The position numbers were made by a program, and so were the translations under genes. A DNA stretch of 64,000 nucleotides, taken from NCBI RefSeq assembly GCF_030056665.1, contig NZ_JASHIG010000015.1. One strand, given 5' to 3'. Shown in pieces: positions 33,127-41,110 of this stretch (the stretch's first letter is position 1; every line of letters begins with the position of its first letter). The notes beneath the pieces are model-generated. The model did no database searches and was not told where the DNA came from. It worked only from the letters and a program-made list of their open reading frames with translations. Source of the stretch: Flectobacillus roseus (GTDB lineage Bacteria > Bacteroidota > Bacteroidia > Cytophagales > Spirosomataceae).

Positions 33127-33491
33127 TTTTTACAAAATTTTATGTTAAAATAATGTGTTGTAATCAGCCCAAAAGAGGCAATCCACCCTAAATACTGCGC
33201 AAACCACACTTGGTCTTCATAAAGCAAAGCCCATACAAAAACAATGTACGCCACCCAAAGCCCTATTCGGATACGCTTAGGCGTATGCTTATGCGAACTC
33301 ATCCAAACGGCGATGAAACCCAAACCTATAAAGCAATAATCCCAAGAAGGATGATGCGCAACCCCCAAGCTCTCTAACTGAAACTCCCATTTAAACAATA
33401 GTAAAATCGGCATCAGCATGCAATGTATGAGACATATACCCGAACTAATAATCCCTACATAATCAAAAGTATTCTTTTTGTAATTTTCCAT
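33102..33491 (-). CDS. MerC-domain membrane protein
   Basis: A 129-residue inner-membrane protein with four predicted helices. The first helix carries the MerC-like cysteine pair GICLIHC, HHPSW follows in a loop, and the C-terminus is Cys-rich (KFCKKCQIENC). MerC proteins in mercury operons import Hg2+, but there is no mer operon here. The box-bearing promoter and coupling to the COG0523 GTPase suggest zinc handling instead. The frame extends to 33524, but the ATG at 33491 gives MENYKKNTFDYVG. The first 11 upstream codons overlap the palindrome and -7 element TATATTTG (33515-33508), so 33491 is the better start. Confidence 0.88.
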   Translation of the reverse strand: MENYKKNTFDYVGIISSGICLIHCMLMPILLLFKWEFQLESLGVAHHPSWDYCFIGLGFIAVWMSSHKHTPKRIRIGLWVAYIVFVWALLYEDQVWFAQYLGWIASFGLITTHYFNIKFCKKCQIENCQ

Positions 33492-33512
33492 AAATGCAAC
33501 ATTGTTGCAAAT
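33492..33512. promoter_or_regulatory. Predicted Zur box 1 (merC promoter)
   Basis: AAATGCAAC, ATT, then GTTGCAAAT match the receptor box with two of nine arm pairs broken. The box overlaps the minus-strand -7 element TATATTTG (33515-33508) of merC and abuts its start codon. Confidence 0.65.
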
Positions 33513-33531
33513 ATAAAATATCAAAATTCAT

Positions 33532-33552
33532 TTTTGCAACATTATTGCGAAT
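33532..33552. promoter_or_regulatory. Predicted Zur box 2 (central)
   Basis: TTTTGCAAC, ATT, then ATTGCGAAT is an imperfect copy. It covers TTG trinucleotides at the -33 position of both divergent promoters: minus strand 33540-33538, spacer 22; plus strand 33545-33547, spacer 21. Confidence 0.5.
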
Positions 33553-33571
33553 ATTTAAAATATGTTTTTAT

Positions 33572-33592
33572 ATTTGCAACACCATTGCATTA
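33572..33592. promoter_or_regulatory. Predicted Zur box 3 (lipoprotein promoter)
   Basis: ATTTGCAAC, ACC, then ATTGCATTA is an imperfect copy. It overlaps the plus-strand -7 element TATATTTG (33569-33576) of the lipoprotein gene. Confidence 0.5.
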
Positions 33593-33693
33593 ATTTAACT
33601 AAACAAAAATCAATAAAAACACTCTGTCAGACACTCTCAAATTACCATTTACCCCAACTGACATTGGTAGTCCTTTTTTTAATACAATCATTT

Positions 33694-34248
33694 ATGAAAA
33701 ACTTACGTAAATCCCTCACAATTTTGGCTTTAGCCCTTGCTGTCGTTACTGTTAGTAGTTGTAAAAAAGACGAGCCAGATCCTGTACAGGATAGTGAAAA
33801 CCTTACTACTCTAAAGCTCAATTTTACGGCCGATGGAGTTACAAAAACCTTTGCGTTCAAAGATTTGGATGGAATTGGAGGAAATGCTCCTGTAGTAGAT
33901 AACATCAGCCTAGATGCCAACAAAACTTACAATGTAACCGTACAAGTGTTGGACGAAAGTAAGAGTCCAGCGGAGGATATTACTTCAGAAATAGAAACCG
34001 AAAGCTTTGAACATCTATTCGTGTACACGCCAACGCCAAGCAATTTGTTGACCATTACTCGTACCGATAAAGACAATAGAAATCTGGAAGTGGGCTTAAA
34101 AGCTTCGGCTGTGACTACCAATGCAGGAACAGGCACATTAAGAGTTGTTTTGTATCACCAACCACCACAAAACGGTGTACCAATCAAAGATGGTACAGCT
34201 AAAGGAAGCACAGATTTTGATGCACAATTCAATGTGACAATCAAATAA
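33694..34248 (+). CDS. Lipoprotein, predicted zinc-starvation inducible
   Basis: A 184-residue lipoprotein with signal MKNLRKSLTILALALAVV and lipobox Cys at VSSC. The mature part begins KKDEPDPVQD, a flexible acidic linker, and then looks all-beta with alternating hydrophobic residues: TLKLNFTADGVTKTFAFKD, NKTYNVTVQVLD, GTLRVVLYHQPPQ. I do not recognise the domain; no catalytic motif is apparent. The frame is open to 33562, but the ATG at 33694 gives the lipoprotein signal. It is divergent from merC-cobW with three TTGCAAC-type boxes between them. A metal-binding or receptor-partner role at the outer membrane is inferred from context only. Confidence 0.75.
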   Translation: MKNLRKSLTILALALAVVTVSSCKKDEPDPVQDSENLTTLKLNFTADGVTKTFAFKDLDGIGGNAPVVDNISLDANKTYNVTVQVLDESKSPAEDITSEIETESFEHLFVYTPTPSNLLTITRTDKDNRNLEVGLKASAVTTNAGTGTLRVVLYHQPPQNGVPIKDGTAKGSTDFDAQFNVTIK

Positions 34249-34335
34249 TTTGCCTAGTAAAATATAGTATTGATAAAATACTTTTGGTATTTCATCCATT
34301 TTATCAGCGCTTTGTACCTATACCTCTTAGTATCG

Positions 34336-34380
34336 AATCTGCAAAAACCTCTATATTTGTGTGTTTTTGCAGATTTTTTT
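34336..34380 (+). terminator. Terminator after the lipoprotein gene
   Basis: AATCTGCAAAAAC (34336-34348) pairs with GTTTTTGCAGATT (34363-34375), followed by a T-run. It isolates the lipoprotein gene from the downstream glycosyltransferase. Confidence 0.85.
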
Positions 34381-34458
34381 ATGCTTATAACTCCTAAAGC
34401 TAAGTTTTTCAAGAATTTACAGAAAGGGTTATAAAAGCTCATATACCAACCAATCTCG

Positions 34459-35439
34459 ATGATTTCAGTAGCGCTTTGCACCTACAATGGTGCCAAATAT
34501 CTAGGTGAACAATTAGAAAGTATTCTGAACCAAACTCGCTCGGTCAATGAAATCGTAATTTGCGACGACCGCTCTTCCGACGCAACTGCTGATATTGTCA
34601 AAGCATTTCAAGACAAAGCTCCTTTTCCTATATATTTCAACAGAAATGATTCACAATTAGGCTCAACCAAAAACTTTGAAAAATGCCTTCAATTATGTCA
34701 AGGCGATATTATTTTCTTATGCGACCAAGATGACTTTTGGATGCCTGAAAAGGTTGAAAAATTAGTGGGTTATCTCGAAAAAAATCCCCAGCAACAAATG
34801 GTATTCAGCAACGCTGGTATGATGGATGAAAAATCGGAGCGCATAACAGGACATATCTGGCAGGAAGTAATGTTTGATGATACTATGCAAAAAATCTGGC
34901 AAGCAGGTGGCGCTGCTCAGATTTTGTATAAAGGATATGTGGTAACGGGAGCAACAGTGGCACTACGCAAAAGTGCTTTGGACAATATGCTACCTTTTCC
35001 TACTTCGGTAAAAGACTTGATTCATGATGCGTGGATGTCCATATCATTAGCGCTCAAAAATCAGATTGGTTTCGTCAATGAAGAACTGATTTTGTATCGT
35101 CGTCATAGTGCCCAACAAGTTGGGTTTGGCGGTGGTGGCGAAGCCGTTAGCTTCAAACAGCGTTTTTCGAGACCTAGAGCCGAAAAACTACTTCCTATTC
35201 AGGAGGAATTGCATCGTTTGGAGTCTACATTGGGTTTGCTCAAACAACATTATCCAGAAGTACCTGCTAGTCAATTTGCCAAACTAGAATCACATCGGGA
35301 TTTTGTCAAATTTAGACTTGAATTACCTGAAAATCGTTTGTTAAGAATATTCCCTATTGCGTTCAAGTTTTTGGCAGGTAAATATTACGACCCTCAAAAA
35401 CATTGGTGGAAAACTTTATTGGGGGATATGATAGAATGA
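34459..35439 (+). CDS. Family 2 glycosyltransferase
   Basis: A 326-residue GT-A fold transferase using a nucleotide-sugar donor, probably for surface polysaccharide or glycolipid. The N-terminus ISVALCTYNGAKYLGEQLESI, the first Asp pair ICDDRSSD and the DxD-like LCDQDDFWMPEK are standard GT2 landmarks. A later YKGYVVTGATVALRK block fits the acceptor half. There are no transmembrane helices, so it is cytoplasmic or peripheral. It is followed 130 bases later by another predicted glycosyltransferase (DUF5672), with a degenerate family A repeat between. The sugar and acceptor are unknown. Confidence 0.93.
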   Translation: MISVALCTYNGAKYLGEQLESILNQTRSVNEIVICDDRSSDATADIVKAFQDKAPFPIYFNRNDSQLGSTKNFEKCLQLCQGDIIFLCDQDDFWMPEKVEKLVGYLEKNPQQQMVFSNAGMMDEKSERITGHIWQEVMFDDTMQKIWQAGGAAQILYKGYVVTGATVALRKSALDNMLPFPTSVKDLIHDAWMSISLALKNQIGFVNEELILYRRHSAQQVGFGGGGEAVSFKQRFSRPRAEKLLPIQEELHRLESTLGLLKQHYPEVPASQFAKLESHRDFVKFRLELPENRLLRIFPIAFKFLAGKYYDPQKHWWKTLLGDMIE

Positions 35440-35446
35440 AGGGACA

Positions 35447-35540
35447 AAGTAAAAAAGGCATTAAGGCACAAAGTGTTTTACCCTATAAACATAACACATA
35501 CTTTACACTTTGTGCCTGTTTACTCTGTGCCTGTTCACTT
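35447..35540. repeat. Degenerate family A fragment
   Basis: AAGGCACAAAGTG and the inverted CACTTTGTGCCTG recur around a short spacer. They match the internal block of family A but without its terminal inverted ends. Confidence 0.45.
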
Positions 35541-35569
35541 TTAATTTTATCAACTTAACCAGCAACACA

Positions 35570-36319
35570 ATGTCCAAACATATAAAAGCTATTTCACATA
35601 AAAATCAGGTTGCGGTGGTGATACCGATGTATAAATCTGAGATGACACCGTTTGAGCAAAAGTCCTTTGAACAATGTATCAAAATTTTGGGGCATTATCC
35701 TATCGTCATTATCAAACCTGAATCTTTGGATTTGGAGCATTTGAAGCAATCTCATGCTGCTATTCAATTTCAAAATTTTGAGGATAAATATTTCAAAGGC
35801 ATAGAAGGCTATAACGCTTTGCTAACGACTGTCCATTTTTATGAAGCATTTTTGGCTTACGAATATATGCTGATTTATCAGTTGGATGCTTTTATTTTTA
35901 GTGATCAACTAACTGAGTGGTGTAATGCAGGCTTTGATTATGTAGGCTCACCACATATCGAACCTGAACGTTGGAAAATTGGAGACAAACTTCCAGGGAA
36001 TTATCATCAATTCCGTAGAGTTTTCATGAATGGAGGTTTTTCTTTGAGAAGAGTCAAAGCTATGATTCGTTTCTTAAAGATTTTGAAGTTTTTTAAAAAG
36101 GAATGGATTTCAAATGAAGATGGTTTGTTTTCGCTTCACTTTATCCAGCTTCGTCCATACAGACCATTGTTAAGACTTCCCAATTGGCAACAAGCGCTAC
36201 AATTTGGTTTTGAACAACATCCCCAACTCTGCTATCAACTCAATAACCAGCAACTCCCTTTCGGCTGTCATGCTTGGGAAAAGTATGATCATGAGTTTTG
36301 GGAAAAATATATGAAGTAG
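35570..36319 (+). CDS. DUF5672 family putative glycosyltransferase
   Basis: A 249-residue protein with the DUF5672 pattern: VAVVIPMYKSEMTPFEQKSF at the start, FLAYEYMLIYQLDAFIF (a DxD-like Leu-Asp-Ala-Phe position), YVGSPHIEPERW and FMNGGFSLRRVKAM. The family has a GT-A-like fold and is found in polysaccharide loci. The frame is open from 35510, but the ATG at 35570 (MSKHIKAISHKNQ) is the natural start; the upstream codons lie in the repeat. It follows the GT2 gene on the same strand and is followed by an inverted repeat. Confidence 0.85.
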   Translation: MSKHIKAISHKNQVAVVIPMYKSEMTPFEQKSFEQCIKILGHYPIVIIKPESLDLEHLKQSHAAIQFQNFEDKYFKGIEGYNALLTTVHFYEAFLAYEYMLIYQLDAFIFSDQLTEWCNAGFDYVGSPHIEPERWKIGDKLPGNYHQFRRVFMNGGFSLRRVKAMIRFLKILKFFKKEWISNEDGLFSLHFIQLRPYRPLLRLPNWQQALQFGFEQHPQLCYQLNNQQLPFGCHAWEKYDHEFWEKYMK

Positions 36320-36324
36320 CTATG

Positions 36325-36384
36325 AGCATTCGGCTCTCGGCCTTCGGCAAAATAATTAATGCTGAATGCTGAGAGCCGAATGCT
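36325..36384. terminator. Inverted repeat between convergent genes
   Basis: AGCATTCGGCTCTCGGC (36325-36341) is inverted at GCTGAGAGCCGAATGCT (36368-36384) with one mismatch. It lies between the DUF5672 stop and the convergent ATP-grasp stop codon. There is no strong T-run, so it may be a repeat remnant rather than a true terminator. Confidence 0.45.
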
Positions 36385-36394
36385 GAGAGCTAAT

Positions 36395-37609
36395 TTAATT
36401 TGTTGGCTTATCGGGTACTGGTGCTGACGCGTGGTAGCCATCAAATACCACTTGTGCATATTTATCCAAAAGCTCCTTTACACGCTCCTGCGATTCCGAC
36501 TTTACAATTACGCCTACATGAAACTCTTCGTCCATACGCCAACAAACCTCTGTATCATCAAAAATCATGGGGTCGGTATATCGTTGACGCGTCAAGGAAA
36601 TCAAGATACCTGCGTACATATTTTGTACTTCGGGTAAAGTATATTCCAGATTACGAGCCATAGCTGTTTCGATATTGGCCCATTCGCGCCATAGATTAAT
36701 ACCTGTAGCAGCCTCTACCATTTCGGCCAAGTGTGCCCCTCCTACTCTAGAGGCAGTTTCTAAGAAGATAAATTTCCCTGTAGCATGATCTCGAATAAAC
36801 TCGGTATGACTAGCACTAAATTTCATTCCGAAGGCTTTCAATACCTGCTCATTCATTTCTTTCAAAGCTAAATCCTCCTCCGAGCCAACCTCCACAGTCA
36901 TAGAGCGAAATACACCTCCGCCATGCGCTACTTCCATCGGAGTAGACAAATAACGACTACAACGTGTAAAAATTGGTTGACCACCCACTGTCAAAGAATC
37001 TACGTGGTAGACATCACCGGGGCGAAACTGCTCGACCAGATATTCAGGACGGCGCTCGCCTAAATAATGGACCACCTCCCACAACTGTTCTGAATTATGT
37101 ACCTTACGAATACCTGTAGCCGATGCTTCCGAGCGAGGTTTGACCACACAAGGAAATTGAACTTTTTGAGTAAATTCAAACACATCATTATCGTTGAATA
37201 AAGATGAAAACAACGGCACGTTGATTCCAGCTTCTTCTGCTTTCATCCGCATCGCCAGCTTGTCTCTAAACAAGCGCCCTGTCGTTTGTCCCATACCCGG
37301 AATACGGAAATGCTCTCGCAAATGAGCAGCCTTTTCGACATCAAAGTCATCGAGTGCAACAATACGGTCTATTTTTCGGGAGCGCATCGCATAGCCCAAA
37401 CCAAGAATAATTTCTTGAATATCGATACTACCATCTGGTTTTTCTTCTACATAAAAAAACTCATCGACGGCTTCGCGTGCCCACGGACGATGTTCTAGTT
37501 TTTTATTAGTCAACAAAAAAACCCTATTCCCAGCTTGCTTACAAGCACGCAAAAACTCATTGCCTTTGAAATAGGTTGAGATACACAAAAAGGTTAATTC
37601 TTTCGTCAT
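36395..37609 (-). CDS. ATP-grasp carboxylate ligase
   Basis: A 404-residue cytoplasmic enzyme of the ATP-grasp superfamily, which activates a carboxylate as acyl-phosphate and couples it to an amine or other nucleophile. An N-terminal Rossmann-like preATP domain (LTFLCISTYFKGNEFLRACKQ) is followed by the ATP-binding lid FPCVVKPRSEASATGIRKV, YLVEQFRPGDVYHVDSLT and the metal-ligand block GKFIFLETASRVGGAHLAEMVE. The layout resembles carbamoyl-phosphate-synthase-like ligases such as biotin carboxylase or peptide-forming enzymes. It stands alone, so its substrate is unknown. Confidence 0.88.
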   Translation of the reverse strand: MTKELTFLCISTYFKGNEFLRACKQAGNRVFLLTNKKLEHRPWAREAVDEFFYVEEKPDGSIDIQEIILGLGYAMRSRKIDRIVALDDFDVEKAAHLREHFRIPGMGQTTGRLFRDKLAMRMKAEEAGINVPLFSSLFNDNDVFEFTQKVQFPCVVKPRSEASATGIRKVHNSEQLWEVVHYLGERRPEYLVEQFRPGDVYHVDSLTVGGQPIFTRCSRYLSTPMEVAHGGGVFRSMTVEVGSEEDLALKEMNEQVLKAFGMKFSASHTEFIRDHATGKFIFLETASRVGGAHLAEMVEAATGINLWREWANIETAMARNLEYTLPEVQNMYAGILISLTRQRYTDPMIFDDTEVCWRMDEEFHVGVIVKSESQERVKELLDKYAQVVFDGYHASAPVPDKPTN

Positions 37610-38004
37610 AAAGTAAAGGGCTATATCGGTTTTGGTTAGAGTGTCTTAGAGGTACACCAGAAGAAGATACCAGAACTAAAAGGGCAGAAAGTCTCAATGA
37701 GATGCTGCAATACGACTTTATTGATTAAAGCCTTTGATACCTTTCTTAAATATAGCAAAAAAGATGGGATTGGAAGCAAAATGGAAAGGAAATATTTAGG
37801 CAATAAACACAAAGTAAGAAGTAATCTGATTGAAACATTTTCGTCACGGGTAAATAAATTCACCCGCTAAGTGGAATTGTTGATCAACAGCTATCAATGG
37901 GTGTATTTCAAAACTATTAAAAAACTAGCCCAAGACTAAATCTTGAACTAGCTCTTTCTATGAAGCACTCTTTGCCTTGTGCCTCTTTACCTGTTGCCTG
38001 ATTA
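37610..38004. other. Gap with possible decayed reading frame and repeat
   Basis: On the plus strand a 57-codon frame (37697-37870, MRCCNTTLLIKAFDTFL...SSRVNKFTR) has plausible composition but no recognisable family; it may be a gene remnant. A family A-like fragment (CACTCTTTGCCTTGTGCCT, 37967-37985) lies at the right side. Nothing else is evident. Confidence 0.3.
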
Positions 38005-39465
38005 CTACAATACTCCCTCAATAAAATCTATCAACAAACGAATACCAAAAGCAGTACCTGCTCGACTTGGAACAAATTCGGTATCGCCAAAGGCTGTACC
38101 TGCGATATCGAGGTGTGCCCAGTTCGTATGATTTTCGGTAAATACTTCTAAAAACTTGGCTGCTGAAATAGCCCCAGCCATTGGTTTTCCCGAATAATTT
38201 TTAACATCAGCTATGTCAGAAGCTATATCTTCTTTGTACAAATCCCACAAAGGTAATCTCCACAAACGCTCTCCTGTATGCGAACCAGCATTACTTAAAC
38301 GAGTAGCTAATTGGTCATTATTGGTAAATAGTCCTGCCGCATGATAACCCAATGTTGAGATACAACTTCCTGTCAAAGTAGCCAAGTCGATAAGATAATC
38401 AGTTTTATAGTTTTTGACCATATACCCCAATCCATCTGCCAAAATCACACGCCCTTCGGCATCTGTATCAATGATTTCGATGGTTTTTCCCAAATACGAA
38501 CCAATAACATCACTCGGCTTAAAAGATTTAGCATCCACGGCATTTTCACAAGTTGGCACAACACCGATGATATGTATAGGTAGCTTGAGTTTAGCCGCTA
38601 ATTCTACTGTACCCAACACAGCAGCAGCACCTCCCATATCCGATTTCATGAGGTGCATATTCGTTGAAGATTTAATTGAAATACCTCCCGTATCGAAAGT
38701 TACTCCCTTCCCTACCAAACCAATTGTTTTTTGTGGCAAAGGAAAACGGTATTCAACTACAATCATGGCAGGGTCGTGCTCGCTTCCTTGACCTACCGCC
38801 AATAATGCCTCAAAACCATCTTTCTCCAAAGCAGGTCGGTCGATGATATGAGCAGAATAACCAAATTTTTGCGCAGAAGCAACTGCCCAATCACACAAAA
38901 CCTTTGGTGTTTTTTTGTTGGCAGGAGCATTCATCAAATCAAAAATCTCCATCTGAGTTTCGGCAGTGGCAATGCCTTTATCAACTAAATTTTTGGCATT
39001 TTCACCGAATAATTCACCAGCGACTAGGTTAATCTGACCATTTTGACCAAATACCTCTGAAACAATTTCACTTTCTGTTTTGTAGAGTTTGCTATTGTAT
39101 TGTCCCAACACAATGCCATTGGCAACCCATTCGAGTTGTTCAAGGTTAAGGGACGAAACAACAACATCTATTTGGGCAGCTATTCTTGTTTTTTGATGGT
39201 GGAAGAAATAGCGTAAAGCCTTGATCACTTGCGCAGAATCAGCATTTTTTCCTAGTCCTAAGAAAAATACTTTTTGGGCTTGAGCGGTATAAAACGAAAA
39301 CGTTTCTTTTAACTCAGCCTTAAACTCCTTCGCTAAAATATCTGCGTCAAATGCTTCAGACTGGGCAATAGCGTGTAACTGTGCGGATAAGTTATCACTT
39401 TGATTTAGTACATATAAACGGCTTTGTGCCTTTGTATCGAGAGAAGAAGAAAGAATAAGAGACAT
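38005..39465 (-). CDS. pepA: Leucyl aminopeptidase (M17 family)
   Basis: A 486-residue cytosolic two-metal aminopeptidase. The catalytic domain shows the M17 landmarks GLVGKGVTFDTGGISIK, MKSDMGGAAAVLG, the signature IIDTDAEGRVILADGL and LIDLATLTGSC. The N-terminal macro-like domain (residues 1-160) is divergent, as usual. It releases N-terminal residues from peptides, often leucine. It is a single gene between the ATP-grasp enzyme and the small DUF2795 gene, which is transcribed in the same direction but ends with its own terminator. Confidence 0.95.
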   Translation of the reverse strand: MSLILSSSLDTKAQSRLYVLNQSDNLSAQLHAIAQSEAFDADILAKEFKAELKETFSFYTAQAQKVFFLGLGKNADSAQVIKALRYFFHHQKTRIAAQIDVVVSSLNLEQLEWVANGIVLGQYNSKLYKTESEIVSEVFGQNGQINLVAGELFGENAKNLVDKGIATAETQMEIFDLMNAPANKKTPKVLCDWAVASAQKFGYSAHIIDRPALEKDGFEALLAVGQGSEHDPAMIVVEYRFPLPQKTIGLVGKGVTFDTGGISIKSSTNMHLMKSDMGGAAAVLGTVELAAKLKLPIHIIGVVPTCENAVDAKSFKPSDVIGSYLGKTIEIIDTDAEGRVILADGLGYMVKNYKTDYLIDLATLTGSCISTLGYHAAGLFTNNDQLATRLSNAGSHTGERLWRLPLWDLYKEDIASDIADVKNYSGKPMAGAISAAKFLEVFTENHTNWAHLDIAGTAFGDTEFVPSRAGTAFGIRLLIDFIEGVL

Positions 39466-39534
39466 AGCTTTAAAAGTTTAAAGCAATCGAGTAATAGCTT
39501 TTAGCATTACTGACTACCAAATGGACCTCAACCA

Positions 39535-39561
39535 AAAATGCCACCTTGGGGGTGGCATTTT
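39535..39561 (-). terminator. Terminator of the DUF2795 gene
   Basis: AAAATGCCACC (39535-39545) pairs with GGTGGCATTTT (39551-39561). On the minus strand the stem ends in a T-run. It lies 12 bases downstream of the DUF2795 stop codon. Confidence 0.85.
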
Positions 39562-39572
39562 ATGGGGATTAA

Positions 39573-39794
39573 TTAATATTCGTCTTCATTAAAGAAGAAG
39601 TCGTCTTTTGTAGGATAATCTGGCCAGATTTCTTCGATACTCTCGTAAGGTTGACCATCATCTTCCAATTCTTGTAAGTTTTCGACTACTTCTAATGGCG
39701 AGCCTGTACGGATCGCATAGTCAATTAATTCATCTTTTGTTGCTGGCCAAGGAGCGTCTTCTAAGTAAGATGCAAGTTCTAGTGTCCAATACAT
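39573..39794 (-). CDS. DUF2795 domain protein
   Basis: A small acidic protein of 73 residues matching the DUF2795 pattern: YWTLELASYLEDAPWPATKDELIDYAIRTG followed by LEVVENLQELEDDGQPYESIEEIWPDYPT and a very acidic tail (DDFFFNEDEY). In Bacteroidota this short protein is widely conserved and near-universal, with unknown function. It has its own terminator and an AT-rich upstream region, so it is probably monocistronic. Confidence 0.85.
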   Translation of the reverse strand: MYWTLELASYLEDAPWPATKDELIDYAIRTGSPLEVVENLQELEDDGQPYESIEEIWPDYPTKDDFFFNEDEY

Positions 39795-40348
39795 ATTCTT
39801 TCTCTAAATTTGGTTACTGGTTAAACGAAGGTAATAGAGCAATCTACTGACTATAAATCAATTATGTCTTTTATAAATGCTTATTTTACCCCTATTTTTT
39901 TGATTGATTTAATAGGACTGCAAAAGTACAAGTTTTTTGAAATTACCAACATTACTGGTTTGTAATTATTTAGATAATTCAAATAAATTTTCAAAATGAT
40001 AAATATGGGATTATTTGCCTACCTTTTTTCTCTATTTCTACAAAAAAGCCCAAATATTACCTCTATTTTGATTTTCTCATGCGTAATTAACTAATTTTTC
40101 TATAAAAAAGTATATTCAAAACCCTGTTTTTTTACGAAAAGTGCCTTTATTTTTTGGGTTTTTCCCGAAGATGTAGATAACTAATTGATAATGAATCTAT
40201 ATCCACTCATATCCCAATAAAAATATCATCAAGATGCTTTTACAAAAACAAAATTCAAATTGTTGTCATGCAGGATGTCCTGTCACAACTATATTTGCAG
40301 CATATTTTACACTACATTAATTCTTCACACTCTATGAAACACGCTAGC
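39795..40348. other. AT-rich gap, no feature seen
   Basis: About 550 bases of strongly AT-rich sequence with poly-T tracts between the divergent DUF2795 and outer-membrane protein genes. It presumably holds both promoters. I found no gene, repeat copy or clear dyad. Confidence 0.5.
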
Positions 40349-40957
40349 ATGAAAAAGCTTCTTTACTACGCACTATTCTTATTATTCTCACCTGTAGCCC
40401 AAGCTCAATTTATCAAAATCGACAATGGTATTCTGTTTAGTTCGTTCCGAAATGAGCTCAAACTCGATATTCTTACTCAAAGAAATACTAGTTATGCCAC
40501 CGCCCTTGGGATTGATTATTTACAGAAAAAGCATTTTTATGTATCTTCTCAAATAGGTTACCTACAAGTAGGTGGACACGAGCAAGACGATACTCTTTTG
40601 GGTACCGGATTTGACCACGCTTGTGAACAAACAAGTTTTATTCATCTCAATACTCAATTTCGCTATTTGATTACTACAGAAAAACCCTTTAGCCCCAGCG
40701 CTTTTATTTCACTTGGTCCATTTGCCAATATTCTTTCTGGAAAAAAAGAATTCAAAAGTTACTATCAAGTTTATAACTTTCAAAATTTGTATGGAGGTCT
40801 TAAAACTGAACTCGGTATTACCAAAGACCTACATAGTGTAAGACTAGGACTTGTCGGAAGCTATATGTACAATCTCTCTCCTACAGCCAAATCTTCTGCC
40901 CTTGAGCTAACCAGTCAAAGCTACAGCATTATGTTTACCCTAGGTTATCGTATCTGA
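40349..40957 (+). CDS. Predicted outer-membrane beta-barrel protein
   Basis: A roughly 202-residue exported protein. The signal peptide MKKLLYYALFLLFSPVAQAQ is clear when translation starts at 40349; an ATG five codons earlier (40334) is also possible. The mature part alternates polar and hydrophobic residues with many Tyr/Phe (YFLYITTEK-like strands, YQVYNFQNLYGGLKTELG) and ends SIMFTLGYRI, with aromatic residues near the C-terminus. This fits a small 8-stranded barrel. It is not assignable to a named family. It is a single gene upstream of cutC, with an intervening gap of about 150 bases. Confidence 0.7.
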   Translation: MKKLLYYALFLLFSPVAQAQFIKIDNGILFSSFRNELKLDILTQRNTSYATALGIDYLQKKHFYVSSQIGYLQVGGHEQDDTLLGTGFDHACEQTSFIHLNTQFRYLITTEKPFSPSAFISLGPFANILSGKKEFKSYYQVYNFQNLYGGLKTELGITKDLHSVRLGLVGSYMYNLSPTAKSSALELTSQSYSIMFTLGYRI

Positions 40958-41110
40958 GCTATTCAAACATGAAACTTTGGTATTTTTTTACCGTTAAATA
41001 AAATCTTGTTAAGTACTTATTAAATTTTTTTATTAAATGATTCATCAAAAGTCACGTGAAATGATACCTTTACATATATTTTAAAAATCCCTTTTTTCTG
41101 GTAATATTTT

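Noticed and set aside
37697..37870. 57-codon plus-strand frame upstream of the ATP-grasp gene
   Set aside because: The composition is plausible, but no family or start signal is recognised. Noted only as a possible remnant.
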